Under the pieces are notes generated by a model. It was not told the DNA's origin and searched no databases. It saw nothing but the letters and a program-made list of their open reading frames with translations. Shown piece by piece: positions 27,163 through 35,779 of a stretch of 56,252 nucleotides of DNA. Source of the stretch: Actinomycetota bacterium. Lineage in GTDB: Bacteria > Actinomycetota > Actinomycetes > Nanopelagicales > Nanopelagicaceae. The stretch spans positions 1-56,252 of the forward strand of contig WLQG01000004.1 of assembly GCA_009698445.1 (NCBI GenBank), given 5' to 3'. The translations under genes were made by a program, and so were the position numbers. Numbering within the stretch: position 1 is the stretch's first letter; every line of letters starts with the position of its first letter.

Positions 27163-28178
27163 GAGCCTATATTCGACTTACAGCCGGGTTAGCTGCAATA
27201 GGTGTAATAACATTTTCGATTTACACAGTTCGCTCTCATGTATCAGCAGCACCTGATTATCCAACGGCATCAATTAACGCCGAGTCTGCAACAGTTGTTA
27301 TTGAAATCCCTTCAGGTGCAACAGGTTCACAGGTCGGACAAGTTCTGTTTGAAAAAGGGGTGACCGAATCAGCTCTTGCGTATTTTCGCGCAGCCGTTGC
27401 CAATCCCAAGTCTGCACAGGTAGCTCCCGGAGCGCATTTACTTAATCTAAAGATTTCTGCCGAACAAGCATTGTCACAACTGCTAGATCCGAAACGAATC
27501 CCTAACTTGATAAAAGTTTTTGAAGGTTCATGGAAAAGCGAAGTTAGAACGTCATTGATAAAGTATGGGTTTTCTGCAAACGAGGTTGATAAGGCATTTG
27601 AGAGCGCTGAACTTCCTAAAGGATTTTCCGATGTTGAAGGCCTGTTGTTTCCTGCACAGTACACCTTTCCTAAAGGTACTAGCGCACGTGATGCGGTTCA
27701 GGCGATGATGGATAGATTTAATGCAGAGGTAACGGGACAGAATTTACTTGGCGCGTCCGGTAAGTACACTCCACAACAACTGCTTGTGATCGCATCCATT
27801 GTTCAGGCTGAAGGGGATTCAAAAGATTTTGCTAAAGTTTCACGAGTGGTTCGCAACCGCCTTGAAATTGGAATGCCACTGCAGCTAGATTCAACTGTGC
27901 ATTACATCAAAAAAGTACGAGGCCAAATCTTTCTCAGTACCGATTCAACTCTGATCAAATCTGCCTACAACACCTACAAACATTATGGGCTACCTCCAAC
28001 TCCTATCGGCAATCCTGGCAGTGCGGCAATTGATGCTGCCTTGAATCCAAGCTCCGGGGATTGGCTGTTCTTTATTACAGTAGCCCCGGGCGACACACGT
28101 TTTACTCGATCGAACGATGAGTTTTTGCAATGGAAATCGCTATATGAGAAAAACAGAAAGGCGGGGGCTTTCAAATGA
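27159..28178 (+). CDS. mltG: Endolytic murein transglycosylase MltG
   Basis: 339 residues with an N-terminal membrane anchor (about 8-25), a LysM-like subdomain (IEIPSGATGSQVGQVLFEKG) and the YceG catalytic domain. The catalytic glutamate is in IASIVQAEGDSKDFAKVSRV near 213; QLDSTVHY and YNTYKHYGLPPTPIGNPG are family hallmarks. It cleaves nascent glycan strands at the outer face of the membrane. It overlaps ruvX and aroE by four bases each, as in the ruvX-mltG-aroE order of other Actinobacteria. Confidence 0.94.
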   Translation: MRAYIRLTAGLAAIGVITFSIYTVRSHVSAAPDYPTASINAESATVVIEIPSGATGSQVGQVLFEKGVTESALAYFRAAVANPKSAQVAPGAHLLNLKISAEQALSQLLDPKRIPNLIKVFEGSWKSEVRTSLIKYGFSANEVDKAFESAELPKGFSDVEGLLFPAQYTFPKGTSARDAVQAMMDRFNAEVTGQNLLGASGKYTPQQLLVIASIVQAEGDSKDFAKVSRVVRNRLEIGMPLQLDSTVHYIKKVRGQIFLSTDSTLIKSAYNTYKHYGLPPTPIGNPGSAAIDAALNPSSGDWLFFITVAPGDTRFTRSNDEFLQWKSLYEKNRKAGAFK

Positions 28179-28978
28179 TTAAAGCTGCCGTTTTGGGATC
28201 ACCGATTGCACATTCTCTGAGCCCGCTTTTGCATACAACTGCTTACAAAGAGTTAGGTATTGCGCATAGTTATGAAGCAATAGAAGTGGCTAGCGGTGGA
28301 TTAGCCGATTTCCTTGCCACCTTGGATTCATCCTGGACGGGGTTGTCCTTAACTATGCCGTTGAAAGAAGAAGCAGTAGCTCTTGCAGATTCTGTGGATG
28401 AATTAGCAACGCGAATCGACAGTGCAAATACGTTACATAGACGTGATGGGAAATGGGAGGCAACATCAACCGATGTGATTGGTTTTGTTAATTCTTTGCG
28501 GATGCACGATGTAGCAATGACAGGACATGTTGTCATTTTGGGAGCCGGGGCGACGGCACGAGCAGCTGCAGCGGCGTGTGATGGTCTTGCCAATGACATC
28601 ACCATAGTAAGTAGATCAATCAAGAGAATTGAAGCAATGTCAGGTGCCGTTCAACAGTCCGAGCTTTCATTCGTTGATTGGAGCGGTGTATCAGTCATCG
28701 AAGATGCTGATTTAGTCATAAGTACTACACCAGCTGGCGTGACTGATTCGCTTGAACTGCCTTCACAGGTGCGAGCCCCATTTTTTGAGGCGCTCTATAA
28801 ACCCTGGCCGACTATCGCTTCGAGTGAATGGGCAAAACGTGGAGGTCTTGTCATAGATGGTTTAGATCTTCTTATCCATCAAGGCATCGCGCAGATGGAG
28901 ATTTTTTCAGGGGTGACCTTTGATAAATCACATATGTATAAGCTTCTACGTGGCGTTGGAATTAGCGCGCTTAAGTAA
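28175..28978 (+). CDS. aroE: Shikimate dehydrogenase
   Basis: Reduces 3-dehydroshikimate with NADPH. 267 residues. Substrate site GSPIAHSLSPLLHTTAY near 9-25, catalytic lysine in LTMPLKEEA near 66, DVIGFVNSL near 101, dinucleotide-binding loop LGAGATARAAAA near 123, and the DGLDLLIHQG end segment near 228. It belongs with aroC, aroK, aroB and aroQ, which follow after a small peptidase gene. The start overlaps the mltG stop. Confidence 0.95.
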   Translation: MIKAAVLGSPIAHSLSPLLHTTAYKELGIAHSYEAIEVASGGLADFLATLDSSWTGLSLTMPLKEEAVALADSVDELATRIDSANTLHRRDGKWEATSTDVIGFVNSLRMHDVAMTGHVVILGAGATARAAAAACDGLANDITIVSRSIKRIEAMSGAVQQSELSFVDWSGVSVIEDADLVISTTPAGVTDSLELPSQVRAPFFEALYKPWPTIASSEWAKRGGLVIDGLDLLIHQGIAQMEIFSGVTFDKSHMYKLLRGVGISALK

Positions 28979-29012
28979 TCCACAACATCATATGTAAATA
29001 GCGCAGGCCTCT

Positions 29013-29018
29013 TACCCT
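29013..29018 (+). promoter_or_regulatory. -10 element TACCCT for leaderless A24 peptidase gene
   Basis: TACCCT, six bases (GTCTGC), then GTG 29025. No ribosome binding site lies between. The gap from aroE is 46 bases. Confidence 0.55.
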
Positions 29019-29024
29019 GTCTGC

Positions 29025-29426
29025 GTGCTCACTTTCGTTTTTGCGCTTCCTATAGTTATCGCAGATTATTCAACCCGAAAGATTCCAAATATTTACATCA
29101 TTTTTTATTCCTATTTATGTTCGATATCCCTATTCGTGCGGGGCTTTCCCCAAATAAACACCGTGGTGTGTGCCGTATTAATACTGACTCTATGTGCTTT
29201 TACTGGTGCTGGAATGGGAGATATAAAGCTGCTGTTGCTCATCATCCTCTTCATACGGCCACAGTCGATTAAAGAGGTATTGAGCTTTTTTCTTATGGTC
29301 TTCGCCGTTTGTACCGCAGAAATTGCGATTACATGCTTCGCAACTAAGGCATTTGCACGAACTATCGCAATGGCCCCTTCGATATTTATTGGAACCGGGC
29401 TTTATTTGGCCACGAACTCCCTCTGA
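29025..29426 (+). CDS. A24-family prepilin peptidase-like protein
   Basis: 133 residues, almost entirely membrane-spanning (about four segments). The two aspartates of A24 peptidases are present: DYSTRKIPN near residue 14 and GMGDIKLL near 64. It lacks the N-terminal cytoplasmic methylase domain, so it resembles the short TadV/CpaA type. No pilin, Tad or type II secretion gene occurs in the window. A similar lone peptidase follows aroE in Mycobacterium (Rv2551c). Expression from its own leaderless-type promoter is suggested by TACCCT upstream. Confidence 0.85.
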   Translation: MLTFVFALPIVIADYSTRKIPNIYIIFYSYLCSISLFVRGFPQINTVVCAVLILTLCAFTGAGMGDIKLLLLIILFIRPQSIKEVLSFFLMVFAVCTAEIAITCFATKAFARTIAMAPSIFIGTGLYLATNSL

Positions 29427-29445
29427 CTTCTGCAAGAATAGGCAC

Positions 29446-30627
29446 ATGCGTTGGTTAACTGCGGGCGAATCTCATGGACAGGCACTTAGTGCCATCATCG
29501 AAGGCATCCCTGCTTCGGTTGAAATCACGACAGCAGATATTGATCGCCATCTTGAGCGACGACGTTTGGGATTTGGTCGCGGAGCACGCCAAAACTTTGA
29601 AGCCGATAAAGTCACAATTCTGGGTGGTGTTCGTTTAGGACTTACACAAGGTGGACCAATAGCGATTCAAGTTGGAAATTCCGAGTGGCCAAAGTGGGAA
29701 AAAGTGATGTCTGCAGATCCTGTTCCACTTGATGAGATAAAAGATTTAGCACGTAATGCTCCGCTTACCCGTCCACGTCCGGGCCACGCGGATTTAGTCG
29801 GAATGCAAAAATATGATTTAGATGACGCACGACCAATTCTAGAACGAGCAAGTGCGCGCGAAACCGCCGCACGAGTGGCACTTGGTGCAGTAGCTCGAGC
29901 ATTTCTTGAGCAAAGTGTAGGCATAACAATTCTTTCGCATGTGTTATCAATTGGAAAAGTTAGAGTGCCAGATGCAACCGCGCTACCCGCTGCTACAGAT
30001 TTAGAGCGTATTGATAAAGATCCTGTTCGTTGCGCTGATCCAAGTACCAGCTCTGCAATGGTGGTAGAGATTGAAGCCGCACATGCTGATGGAGATACTC
30101 TCGGGGGAGTTGTTGAAGTTTTAGCTTTTAATATGCCACCAGGACTTGGTTCCCACGTTCATTGGGATCGCAGATTAGATGCACGCCTAGCCGGTGCCGT
30201 GATGGGGATTCAAGCAATTAAAGGTGTTGAAGTTGGTGACGGTTTTGAAACAGCTACGCGTCGTGGGTCTGTCGCACATGATGAAATTGAAAAAGATGCC
30301 AAGGGCAAGATTGTTCGCCGAACCGATCGCGCCGGGGGTACTGAAGGCGGAATGTCTAACGGTGAAATTTTGCGAATCCGCGCGGCTATGAAACCGATTT
30401 CCACCGTTCCGAAAGCTTTAGACACAATTGATGTTTCTACGGGGGAGAGCGCTAAAGCGATTAACCAAAGGTCTGATGTGTGCGCAGTTCCTGCAGCCGG
30501 GGTAGTAGCAGAAGCAATGGTGGCATTGGTTTTAGCAGAAGCTGTGCTTGAAAAATTCGGTGGTGATTCAGTAACTGAAACACGTCGTAATTTCACAAGC
30601 TATATGCAGAACTTAAACTTCAAGTAA
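29446..30627 (+). CDS. aroC: Chorismate synthase
   Basis: The last step of the shikimate pathway, an FMNH2-dependent elimination of phosphate from EPSP. 393 residues. It begins [20 protein letters not shown], with the conserved [16 protein letters not shown] near 48, [13 protein letters not shown] near 107-119, and [11 protein letters not shown] near 300 with flavin-site residues. ATG 29446 is the family start; the longer open frame upstream overlaps the peptidase gene and is rejected. The reduced FMN need links it to flavin supply (see ribM). Confidence 0.96.
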   Translation: MRWLTAGESHGQALSAIIEGIPASVEITTADIDRHLERRRLGFGRGARQNFEADKVTILGGVRLGLTQGGPIAIQVGNSEWPKWEKVMSADPVPLDEIKDLARNAPLTRPRPGHADLVGMQKYDLDDARPILERASARETAARVALGAVARAFLEQSVGITILSHVLSIGKVRVPDATALPAATDLERIDKDPVRCADPSTSSAMVVEIEAAHADGDTLGGVVEVLAFNMPPGLGSHVHWDRRLDARLAGAVMGIQAIKGVEVGDGFETATRRGSVAHDEIEKDAKGKIVRRTDRAGGTEGGMSNGEILRIRAAMKPISTVPKALDTIDVSTGESAKAINQRSDVCAVPAAGVVAEAMVALVLAEAVLEKFGGDSVTETRRNFTSYMQNLNFK

Positions 30628-30629
30628 AA

Positions 30630-31130
30630 ATGCCACGGATAATATTGATCGGTCCGCCAGGTTGCGGGAAATCAACTGTTGGGCAAGCAATCGCAGATAA
30701 ATTAAATTGTCAGTTTGTTGATACTGATTCTATTGTTGAGCAGGAATACGGGCATACAATCTCCGACATCTTTGTAGATAAAGGCGAAGCGTTTTTTCGT
30801 GATTTAGAGTACAAAGCCCTCGAAGATTCATTGCAGATTCCTGATTGTGCGTTGGCTTTAGGTGGTGGCGCTCCGATATCCCAAAGAGCGCAAGATCTTC
30901 TTTCACAGTGTAAGTCGCCGATTATTTTCTTAGACGTCTCATTAGCTGTAGCTGCGCCTCGTGTAGGGTTCAACAGAGATCGACCTTTATTGCTTGGTAA
31001 TCCACGCGCGCAATGGCAAGAGTTAGCGCAGACCCGTCGACCAATATATGAATCTTTAGCCACCGAAACCATTAAAGTTGATGGTATGTCAGTTGAAGAA
31101 TTGGTAACAATGATCGTGGAGAGGATGTAA
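30630..31130 (+). CDS. aroK: Shikimate kinase
   Basis: Phosphorylates shikimate with ATP. 166 residues. P-loop GPPGCGKST near 8-16, shikimate-binding DTDSIVEQEYG near 32, FRDLEYKAL near 57 and the GGGAP stretch near 79, then a lid with NRDRPLL near 115. It sits two bases after aroC, and its stop shares a base with the aroB start (TAATG). Confidence 0.94.
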   Translation: MPRIILIGPPGCGKSTVGQAIADKLNCQFVDTDSIVEQEYGHTISDIFVDKGEAFFRDLEYKALEDSLQIPDCALALGGGAPISQRAQDLLSQCKSPIIFLDVSLAVAAPRVGFNRDRPLLLGNPRAQWQELAQTRRPIYESLATETIKVDGMSVEELVTMIVERM

Positions 31131-32185
31131 TGCATACGATCCGCGTTCACTCTGAACATGAATATGATGTTGTCGTCGGATGCCAATGGCAGCGTTCTCT
31201 ACTGCAAAGCGCGAGTTCTCACACTCGCATCGCAGTAATTTTTTCTGCAGTGATGAGAGATCAAGTAAAGGGTTTGCAGGTTGGAGATTCTGAAATACAT
31301 TTCTTCGAAGTTCCAGATGGAGAAGCGGCCAAGACGTCTGCCACATTGCAATCTTTATGGAACTGGCTGGGAGCTGCTGGGTTCACTCGCTCTGATTTAA
31401 TTGTCGGAGTAGGCGGCGGGACTATCACCGATTTAGCTGGCTTTGCTGCTGCAACCTGGTTACGCGGCATTAGTTGGATAGCAGTACCAACCACTGTTGC
31501 GGGCATGGTTGATGCTGCAGTTGGGGGTAAAACTGGAATCAATAGTGATTACGGAAAAAATCTCATTGGTGCCTTTCATTCTCCTAAAGCAGTACTCATT
31601 GATACTTCCTGGCTTCACACGCTCTCAGATCGTGATTTCGCTGCCGGTTTAGCCGAGGTAATTAAGTCTGGATTTATTGCAGATGTGGAGATTTTGGAGA
31701 AAATTTCTGGAAAGGACCTTGTTCAGATTCGTTCCGATGCAGAGCTTGTTGCCGATTTTATTATTAGATCTGTGGCGGTTAAGGCACACGTGGTCAGCGC
31801 AGACTTTAAGGAAAGTTTTAATCGAGAAATATTGAATTACGGACACACGTTGGCACATGCAATCGAGATCGACAGCAAGTATTCAATCCGACATGGAGAA
31901 GCTGTATCAATTGGTTTAGTTTTCGCCGCCGAATTAGCCGAAGTTAAAGGTTTGTTGAGCAAATCTGTCGTTGACCAGCACCGTCAAATTTTAGAAAGTG
32001 TTGGGCTTCCCACCACTTATCCGCGAGATGCCTGGCACAAGTTATTTCCATTATTGGCCCTGGATAAGAAATCTCGTGGACACTTACTTCGCTTCGTAGC
32101 CTTGAGCGCGCTTGGTACGGTCATTCGCATAGAAGACGCAAATGAAAGCGAACTGACGCGGGCCTATGAGAGAATTAGCTCATGA
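31130..32185 (+). CDS. aroB: 3-dehydroquinate synthase
   Basis: NAD- and metal-dependent cyclase of the shikimate pathway, 351 residues. Cofactor box GVGGGTITDLAGFAAATWLRG-type segment near 95, PTTVAGMVDAAVGGKTGIN near 122, zinc-ligand histidines in YGHTLAHAIE near 244 and RHGEAVSIGLVFA near 260. The start overlaps aroK by one base, and the stop overlaps aroQ by four (ATGA), so the aro genes are translationally chained. Confidence 0.95.
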   Translation: MHTIRVHSEHEYDVVVGCQWQRSLLQSASSHTRIAVIFSAVMRDQVKGLQVGDSEIHFFEVPDGEAAKTSATLQSLWNWLGAAGFTRSDLIVGVGGGTITDLAGFAAATWLRGISWIAVPTTVAGMVDAAVGGKTGINSDYGKNLIGAFHSPKAVLIDTSWLHTLSDRDFAAGLAEVIKSGFIADVEILEKISGKDLVQIRSDAELVADFIIRSVAVKAHVVSADFKESFNREILNYGHTLAHAIEIDSKYSIRHGEAVSIGLVFAAELAEVKGLLSKSVVDQHRQILESVGLPTTYPRDAWHKLFPLLALDKKSRGHLLRFVALSALGTVIRIEDANESELTRAYERISS

Positions 32186-32613
32186 AGATAATCGTCATTA
32201 ATGGCCCCAATTTAGCGCGTCTAGATATTCGCGACTCTTCAATTTATGGCGATCTTAATTATTCCGAGTTGAAATCTCTGATTGAAAGCTCTGGAAAGAA
32301 CGTTGGTTTTGAGGCAGATGTTCGACAGAGCAATGATGAGGCAACGATTATCGGATGGCTACATGAAGCCGCTGATTCGAAAATCCCAGTAATTATTAAT
32401 CCAGCAGCATTCACGCATTATTCATATGCCATACGTGATGCTGCAGAACTTTTAACGGCCCCACTTATTGAAGTCCATTTATCGAATCCGATGGCGCGTG
32501 AAGAATTTCGCCATACATCGGTAATCTCAGGTGTAGCCAATGGGACTATCGCTGGATTTGGTCCGAATTCATATGTTTTAGCGATTAACGCCCTCAAAGC
32601 CCTGCTTGGCTAA
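32182..32613 (+). CDS. aroQ: Type II 3-dehydroquinate dehydratase
   Basis: 143 residues. GPNLARLDIRDSSIYG near 8-23 holds the catalytic tyrosine and the loop arginine; DVRQSNDEATIIGWLHEA near 47, the histidine in NPAAFTHYSYAIRDA near 78, and IEVHLSNPMAREEFRH near 97 complete the site. The usual NLLGxRE loop is replaced by ARLDIRD, a mild deviation with the arginine kept. The type II enzyme is the usual actinobacterial form. Confidence 0.94.
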   Translation: MKIIVINGPNLARLDIRDSSIYGDLNYSELKSLIESSGKNVGFEADVRQSNDEATIIGWLHEAADSKIPVIINPAAFTHYSYAIRDAAELLTAPLIEVHLSNPMAREEFRHTSVISGVANGTIAGFGPNSYVLAINALKALLG

Positions 32614-32655
32614 GTGCGAAAAACGCTCACGTAATGCGGGTATCCTTAACCTCTT

Positions 32656-32674
32656 GCCGTTGAAAAACAATGGC
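32656..32674. other. Hairpin in the aroQ-efp gap
   Basis: GCCGTTG and CAATGGC form a 7-bp stem (one G-T pair) around an AAAAA loop. No T-run follows, so intrinsic termination is not supported. It lies in the 100-base gap that should hold the efp promoter; TATCCT at 32641-32646 is a possible -10. Confidence 0.3.
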
Positions 32675-32713
32675 CGATAGTCATTACCTATAGACATGAG
32701 TGGAGTTTGAATC

Positions 32714-33274
32714 GTGGCAACAACAGCAGATCTAAAAAATGGAATAACACTGGACATGGATAACGCACTATGGACCGTTGTTGAGTTCCAACATGTTAAG
32801 CCAGGTAAAGGTCCAGCTTTCGTCCGCACAAAGCTCAAGTCTGTTCTGACTGGAAAAGTTATTGATCGAACATTTAGCTCAGGCGTAAAGATTGAAATCG
32901 CAATTCTTGAAAAGCGCGATATGCAGTATTTGTATAAAGAAGGCGATGATTTCGTATTCATGGATAGCAAGACATTTGATCAGATGACGATTGCCCAAGC
33001 CGTTGTTGGAGATATGGCTAATTACATGCTCGAAAATACTGATGCAGTAGTTGCAGTCAACGAAGGCAATCCTTTGTATATCGAATTGGCAGCATCAGTG
33101 CCTTTGCGTATTACTTACACCGAACCAGGAATTCAAGGCGATCGTTCATCCGGAGGTACTAAGCCCGCAACGGTGGAAACTGGTATCGAAATTCAAGTAC
33201 CGCTGTTTATCAAGCAAGATGAAATCGTCATGGTTGATACGCGCGATGGGTCATACCAAGGCCGCGCTAACTAG
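32714..33274 (+). CDS. efp: Elongation factor P
   Basis: Relieves ribosome stalling at consecutive prolines. 186 residues with KOW-like, OB and C-terminal domains. The tip loop reads P30-G-K32-G-P34, the form described for an actinobacterial EF-P subfamily that works without modification of the lysine. GTG start with GGAG about nine bases upstream. Its stop shares one base with the nusB start (TAGTG). Confidence 0.95.
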   Translation: MATTADLKNGITLDMDNALWTVVEFQHVKPGKGPAFVRTKLKSVLTGKVIDRTFSSGVKIEIAILEKRDMQYLYKEGDDFVFMDSKTFDQMTIAQAVVGDMANYMLENTDAVVAVNEGNPLYIELAASVPLRITYTEPGIQGDRSSGGTKPATVETGIEIQVPLFIKQDEIVMVDTRDGSYQGRAN

Positions 33275-33696
33275 TGTCAGCACGCAGTAAGGCGCGAAAA
33301 GCGGCTTTGGATTTACTTTTCGAAGCCGATATTCGCGCTACCAATGTTTTAGACCTGCTCAACCTGCGTGATGTGGTCGAAGAAGGTCCAGATGCCAGAC
33401 CTATTCGTGAGTACACGCGCTCACTTGTCATTGGCGTGAATGAAAATGCGCGAAAAATTGATGAGCTTATTACGACCTATGCCCAGGGCTGGGACATGGA
33501 CCGCTTACCCAACGTTGATCGCAATATTTTACGTTTAGGAATCTTTGAGATTCTATGGTCAAGTGAGGTTCCAGATGGCGTTGCGATTGATGAGGCGTTA
33601 GACCTGGCCAAGGAACTTTCAACGGATGATTCAGCCGGTTTTATTCATGGTGTTTTAGGCAGAATCTCTTCCCTTAAAGAAAACCTATCTATCTAG
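33274..33696 (+). CDS. nusB: Transcription antitermination factor NusB
   Basis: A helical RNA-binding protein of 140 residues for rRNA antitermination. Opening ARSKARKAALDLLFEAD is the RNA-contact helix; PNVDRNILRLGIFEI near 80 and VAIDEALDLAKELS near 103 are family hallmarks. It follows efp directly and overlaps the converging bldD gene by eight bases at the stops. The order efp-nusB-bldD-pyrR is that of Streptomyces. Confidence 0.95.
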   Translation: MSARSKARKAALDLLFEADIRATNVLDLLNLRDVVEEGPDARPIREYTRSLVIGVNENARKIDELITTYAQGWDMDRLPNVDRNILRLGIFEILWSSEVPDGVAIDEALDLAKELSTDDSAGFIHGVLGRISSLKENLSI

Positions 33697-34174
33697 TTGT
33701 AATGAGCAGTTTGTGCTCGTCGAGAAAACGAACGAGTTCATCGTGCGTACAACCGATAGTGATAGTTAAGTAGTCGCAATCCTTTTCCCGTAGCGAGAGC
33801 ACTTCGCCATTAAAGTCCTGACGAACCTTGATAATGCCAGTGATAAAGGAAAGCGTGATCCGCTCTATCCCGCAGTTCTGACTTTCGCCTCGTTGTAGAA
33901 GCTGCTTGGCTTTTCTTAAATCGATCACAATTTTCCTAGCGTTAACACCAGTTGGTGATACCCCCGTCAACAAATAGGAGAGTGGTATCTCATAAAACTG
34001 GGCAATTTCAATCGCTTTCTTCACGGTCAAAGCACGATCTCCGCGTTCGTATGAACCCAAAGAAATTGCGTTGATGTCTCCGTGACTAATTTCTTGAATT
34101 GAAGACAGGGTTAATTTGCGGGTACGCCGAATTTGTCGAAGTCTGGCTGCGATGTCATCTAACTGTGAGTTCAT
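33689..34174 (-). CDS. bldD: BldD-type transcription regulator with c-di-GMP motif
   Basis: 161 residues. The N-terminal HTH_3 domain (about 8-70) includes SLGSYERGDRALTVKKAIEI, very close to the Streptomyces BldD recognition region. The C-terminal domain contains RQD (118-120), eight residues, then REKD (129-132), which exactly fits the RXD-X8-RXXD signature by which BldD binds a cyclic-di-GMP tetramer. The start is ATG 34174; an in-frame extension 31 codons upstream lacks family similarity. A minus-strand TACTGT stands six bases before the ATG. In Streptomyces BldD represses development genes; its targets here are unknown. Confidence 0.88.
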   Translation of the reverse strand: MNSQLDDIAARLRQIRRTRKLTLSSIQEISHGDINAISLGSYERGDRALTVKKAIEIAQFYEIPLSYLLTGVSPTGVNARKIVIDLRKAKQLLQRGESQNCGIERITLSFITGIIKVRQDFNGEVLSLREKDCDYLTITIGCTHDELVRFLDEHKLLITTR

Positions 34175-34180
34175 GGCGAC

Positions 34181-34186
34181 ACAGTA
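34181..34186 (-). promoter_or_regulatory. -10 element TACTGT for leaderless bldD
   Basis: Minus-strand TACTGT (34186-34181), six bases, then ATG 34174. The plus-strand ACACAG overlapping it at 34179-34184 matches the left half and centre of the BldD box, so autoregulation is possible but weakly supported. Confidence 0.5.
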
Positions 34187-34240
34187 GGCATGATGTGCCA
34201 CACCGAGAGTTCGATATCCACAGGGCAACGGCCTTGCTGA

Positions 34241-34246
34241 TATAGT
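34241..34246 (+). promoter_or_regulatory. Candidate -10 TATAGT of the pyr operon
   Basis: TATAGT in the divergent bldD-pyrR region. Transcription from about 34253 would give a leader of about 46 bases that contains the PyrR hairpin. No convincing -35 was found. Confidence 0.45.
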
Positions 34247-34267
34247 CGCCCCCGCATCCTTTAACAA

Positions 34268-34285
34268 CCCATCCTGAGAGGTGGG
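34268..34285 (+). promoter_or_regulatory. PyrR-binding RNA hairpin in the pyr leader
   Basis: CCCATC pairs with GGTGGG (six pairs, one U-G) around the hexaloop CUGAGA, which fits the CNGNGA loop of PyrR-binding RNAs. The ribosome binding site AAGGAG (34287-34292) follows immediately, with ATG at 34299. Binding of PyrR with UMP should block ribosome entry, as shown for the mycobacterial pyr leader. Confidence 0.78.
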
Positions 34286-34298
34286 GAAGGAGATTTAT

Positions 34299-34832
34299 AT
34301 GAGCGTAGCCCTGTCCGCCCCGGATATATCCCGTGCGTTGACTCGCATTTCCCATGAAATTCTGGAACGAAATCATGGTTCCACCGAAATCACTCTTCTA
34401 GGAATTCCAACGCGTGGTGCGCATTTAGCTGCCCGCATTGCATCGATCATGAGCGCAATTGAAGGCCGTGAGATTGCACATGGCACGTTAGATATCACGT
34501 TATACAGAGATGATTTGCGACTTCGACCACCTAGAACAATTATGCCGACATCGATTCCACCAATCGGTATTACTGGTCGCGACGTAATTTTGATCGATGA
34601 TGTTCTCTACTCAGGTAGAACTATTCGCGCAGCCTTAGATGCCCTCGGCGAGGTTGGTCGCCCACGAACTGTGCAATTAGCTGTCCTGGTTGATCGTGGC
34701 CACCGTGAGCTTCCAATTCGCGCTGACTTTGTTGGTAAGAACTTGCCAACTTCTGCGCAGCAATCAGTCAAAGTGCAGTTGACTGAAATTGATTCGGTGG
34801 ATGAAGTTCTGATTGAAGGGGAGGCCAACTAG
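34299..34832 (+). CDS. pyrR: PyrR, pyrimidine operon RNA-binding regulator / uracil phosphoribosyltransferase
   Basis: 177 residues with a PRTase fold. The PRPP loop is [21 protein letters not shown] near 90-110; [13 protein letters not shown] near 37 and the ITLYRDDLR stretch near 68 are PyrR-typical. Start ATG 34299 follows AAGGAG by six bases; a GTG 18 bases upstream is rejected because it would lie inside the leader hairpin. First gene of pyrR-pyrB-pyrC-carA-carB-pyrK-pyrD-pyrF, all with small overlaps or gaps. Confidence 0.95.
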   Translation: MSVALSAPDISRALTRISHEILERNHGSTEITLLGIPTRGAHLAARIASIMSAIEGREIAHGTLDITLYRDDLRLRPPRTIMPTSIPPIGITGRDVILIDDVLYSGRTIRAALDALGEVGRPRTVQLAVLVDRGHRELPIRADFVGKNLPTSAQQSVKVQLTEIDSVDEVLIEGEAN

Positions 34833-35779
34833 TGCGGCATCTTCTTTCGATAGCAGATCTCACGCCAATGGATGCAATCGGAATTTTGAATACGGCGACC
34901 GAGTTAGCAAGAATCAACGATGGTCAAGTAAAAAAACTGCCAACCTTGCGCGGTCGAACAATAGTGAACCTCTTTGCCGAAGATTCGACACGCACTCGCA
35001 TTTCTTTTGAGGCTGCTGCCAAACGTTTATCAGCTGACGTAATTAACTTTTCCGCTAAGGGTTCGAGTGTGAGTAAGGGTGAATCACTCAAAGATACGGC
35101 GCAAACTTTACAAGCAATGGGAGCCGACGCCGTTGTAATTCGCCACTCTGCCTCAGGTGCTGCCCAGCGACTAGCTGATCTTGAATGGATGTCCGGCAGT
35201 GTTATTAACGCTGGCGATGGAACACATGAGCACCCGAGCCAGGCTTTACTTGATGCTTTCACAATTCGTAAGCATTTATCTAAGGGCGGCAATGATTTAG
35301 CGGGTTTACGTATAGCAATTGTCGGTGATGTGCTGCATTCGCGTGTTGCCAGATCGAATGTACTTCTTCTCTCAATGCTTGGCGCTGATGTTGTTTTGGT
35401 TGCACCGCCAACGTTATTGCCGGTGGGTGTCGATTCTTGGCCTTCCTCGGTTTCATATGATTTTGATTCCGTGATTCCCAATGTAGATGCAATCATGATG
35501 TTGCGTGTGCAGCAAGAGCGTATGACGGATTTATTCTTTCCAAATTCACGTGAATATTCTCGTTACTTCGGTCTCAACGCAGAACGTATGTCGAAAATGG
35601 CCAAGCACGCAATAGTTATGCATCCCGGACCAATGAATCGTGGATTGGAAATATCTGCCGATGTTGCTGACAGTGCAAGATCGGTAATTGTTGAACAAGT
35701 TACCAATGGAGTTAATGTTCGAATGGCTATTTTGTATGTGTTGCTTGCCGGTGGACCACTAGAAGTAGGGAGCAACTGA
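34832..35779 (+). CDS. pyrB: Aspartate carbamoyltransferase catalytic subunit
   Basis: 315 residues, the committed step of pyrimidine synthesis. Carbamoyl-phosphate site [13 protein letters not shown] near 50, the mobile-loop serine/lysine in [13 protein letters not shown] near 78, [11 protein letters not shown] near 134, and the C-terminal [11 protein letters not shown] near 264. No regulatory pyrI follows. The GTG start shares one base with the pyrR stop, and the stop shares one base with the pyrC start. Confidence 0.96.
   Translation: MRHLLSIADLTPMDAIGILNTATELARINDGQVKKLPTLRGRTIVNLFAEDSTRTRISFEAAAKRLSADVINFSAKGSSVSKGESLKDTAQTLQAMGADAVVIRHSASGAAQRLADLEWMSGSVINAGDGTHEHPSQALLDAFTIRKHLSKGGNDLAGLRIAIVGDVLHSRVARSNVLLLSMLGADVVLVAPPTLLPVGVDSWPSSVSYDFDSVIPNVDAIMMLRVQQERMTDLFFPNSREYSRYFGLNAERMSKMAKHAIVMHPGPMNRGLEISADVADSARSVIVEQVTNGVNVRMAILYVLLAGGPLEVGSN

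Noticed and set aside
29323-29445. Long upstream extension of aroC
   Set aside because: It overlaps the A24 peptidase gene in another frame; chorismate synthases start at [11 protein letters not shown].
32656-32674. Hairpin before efp as a terminator of the aro operon
   Set aside because: The stem is short and no T-run follows.
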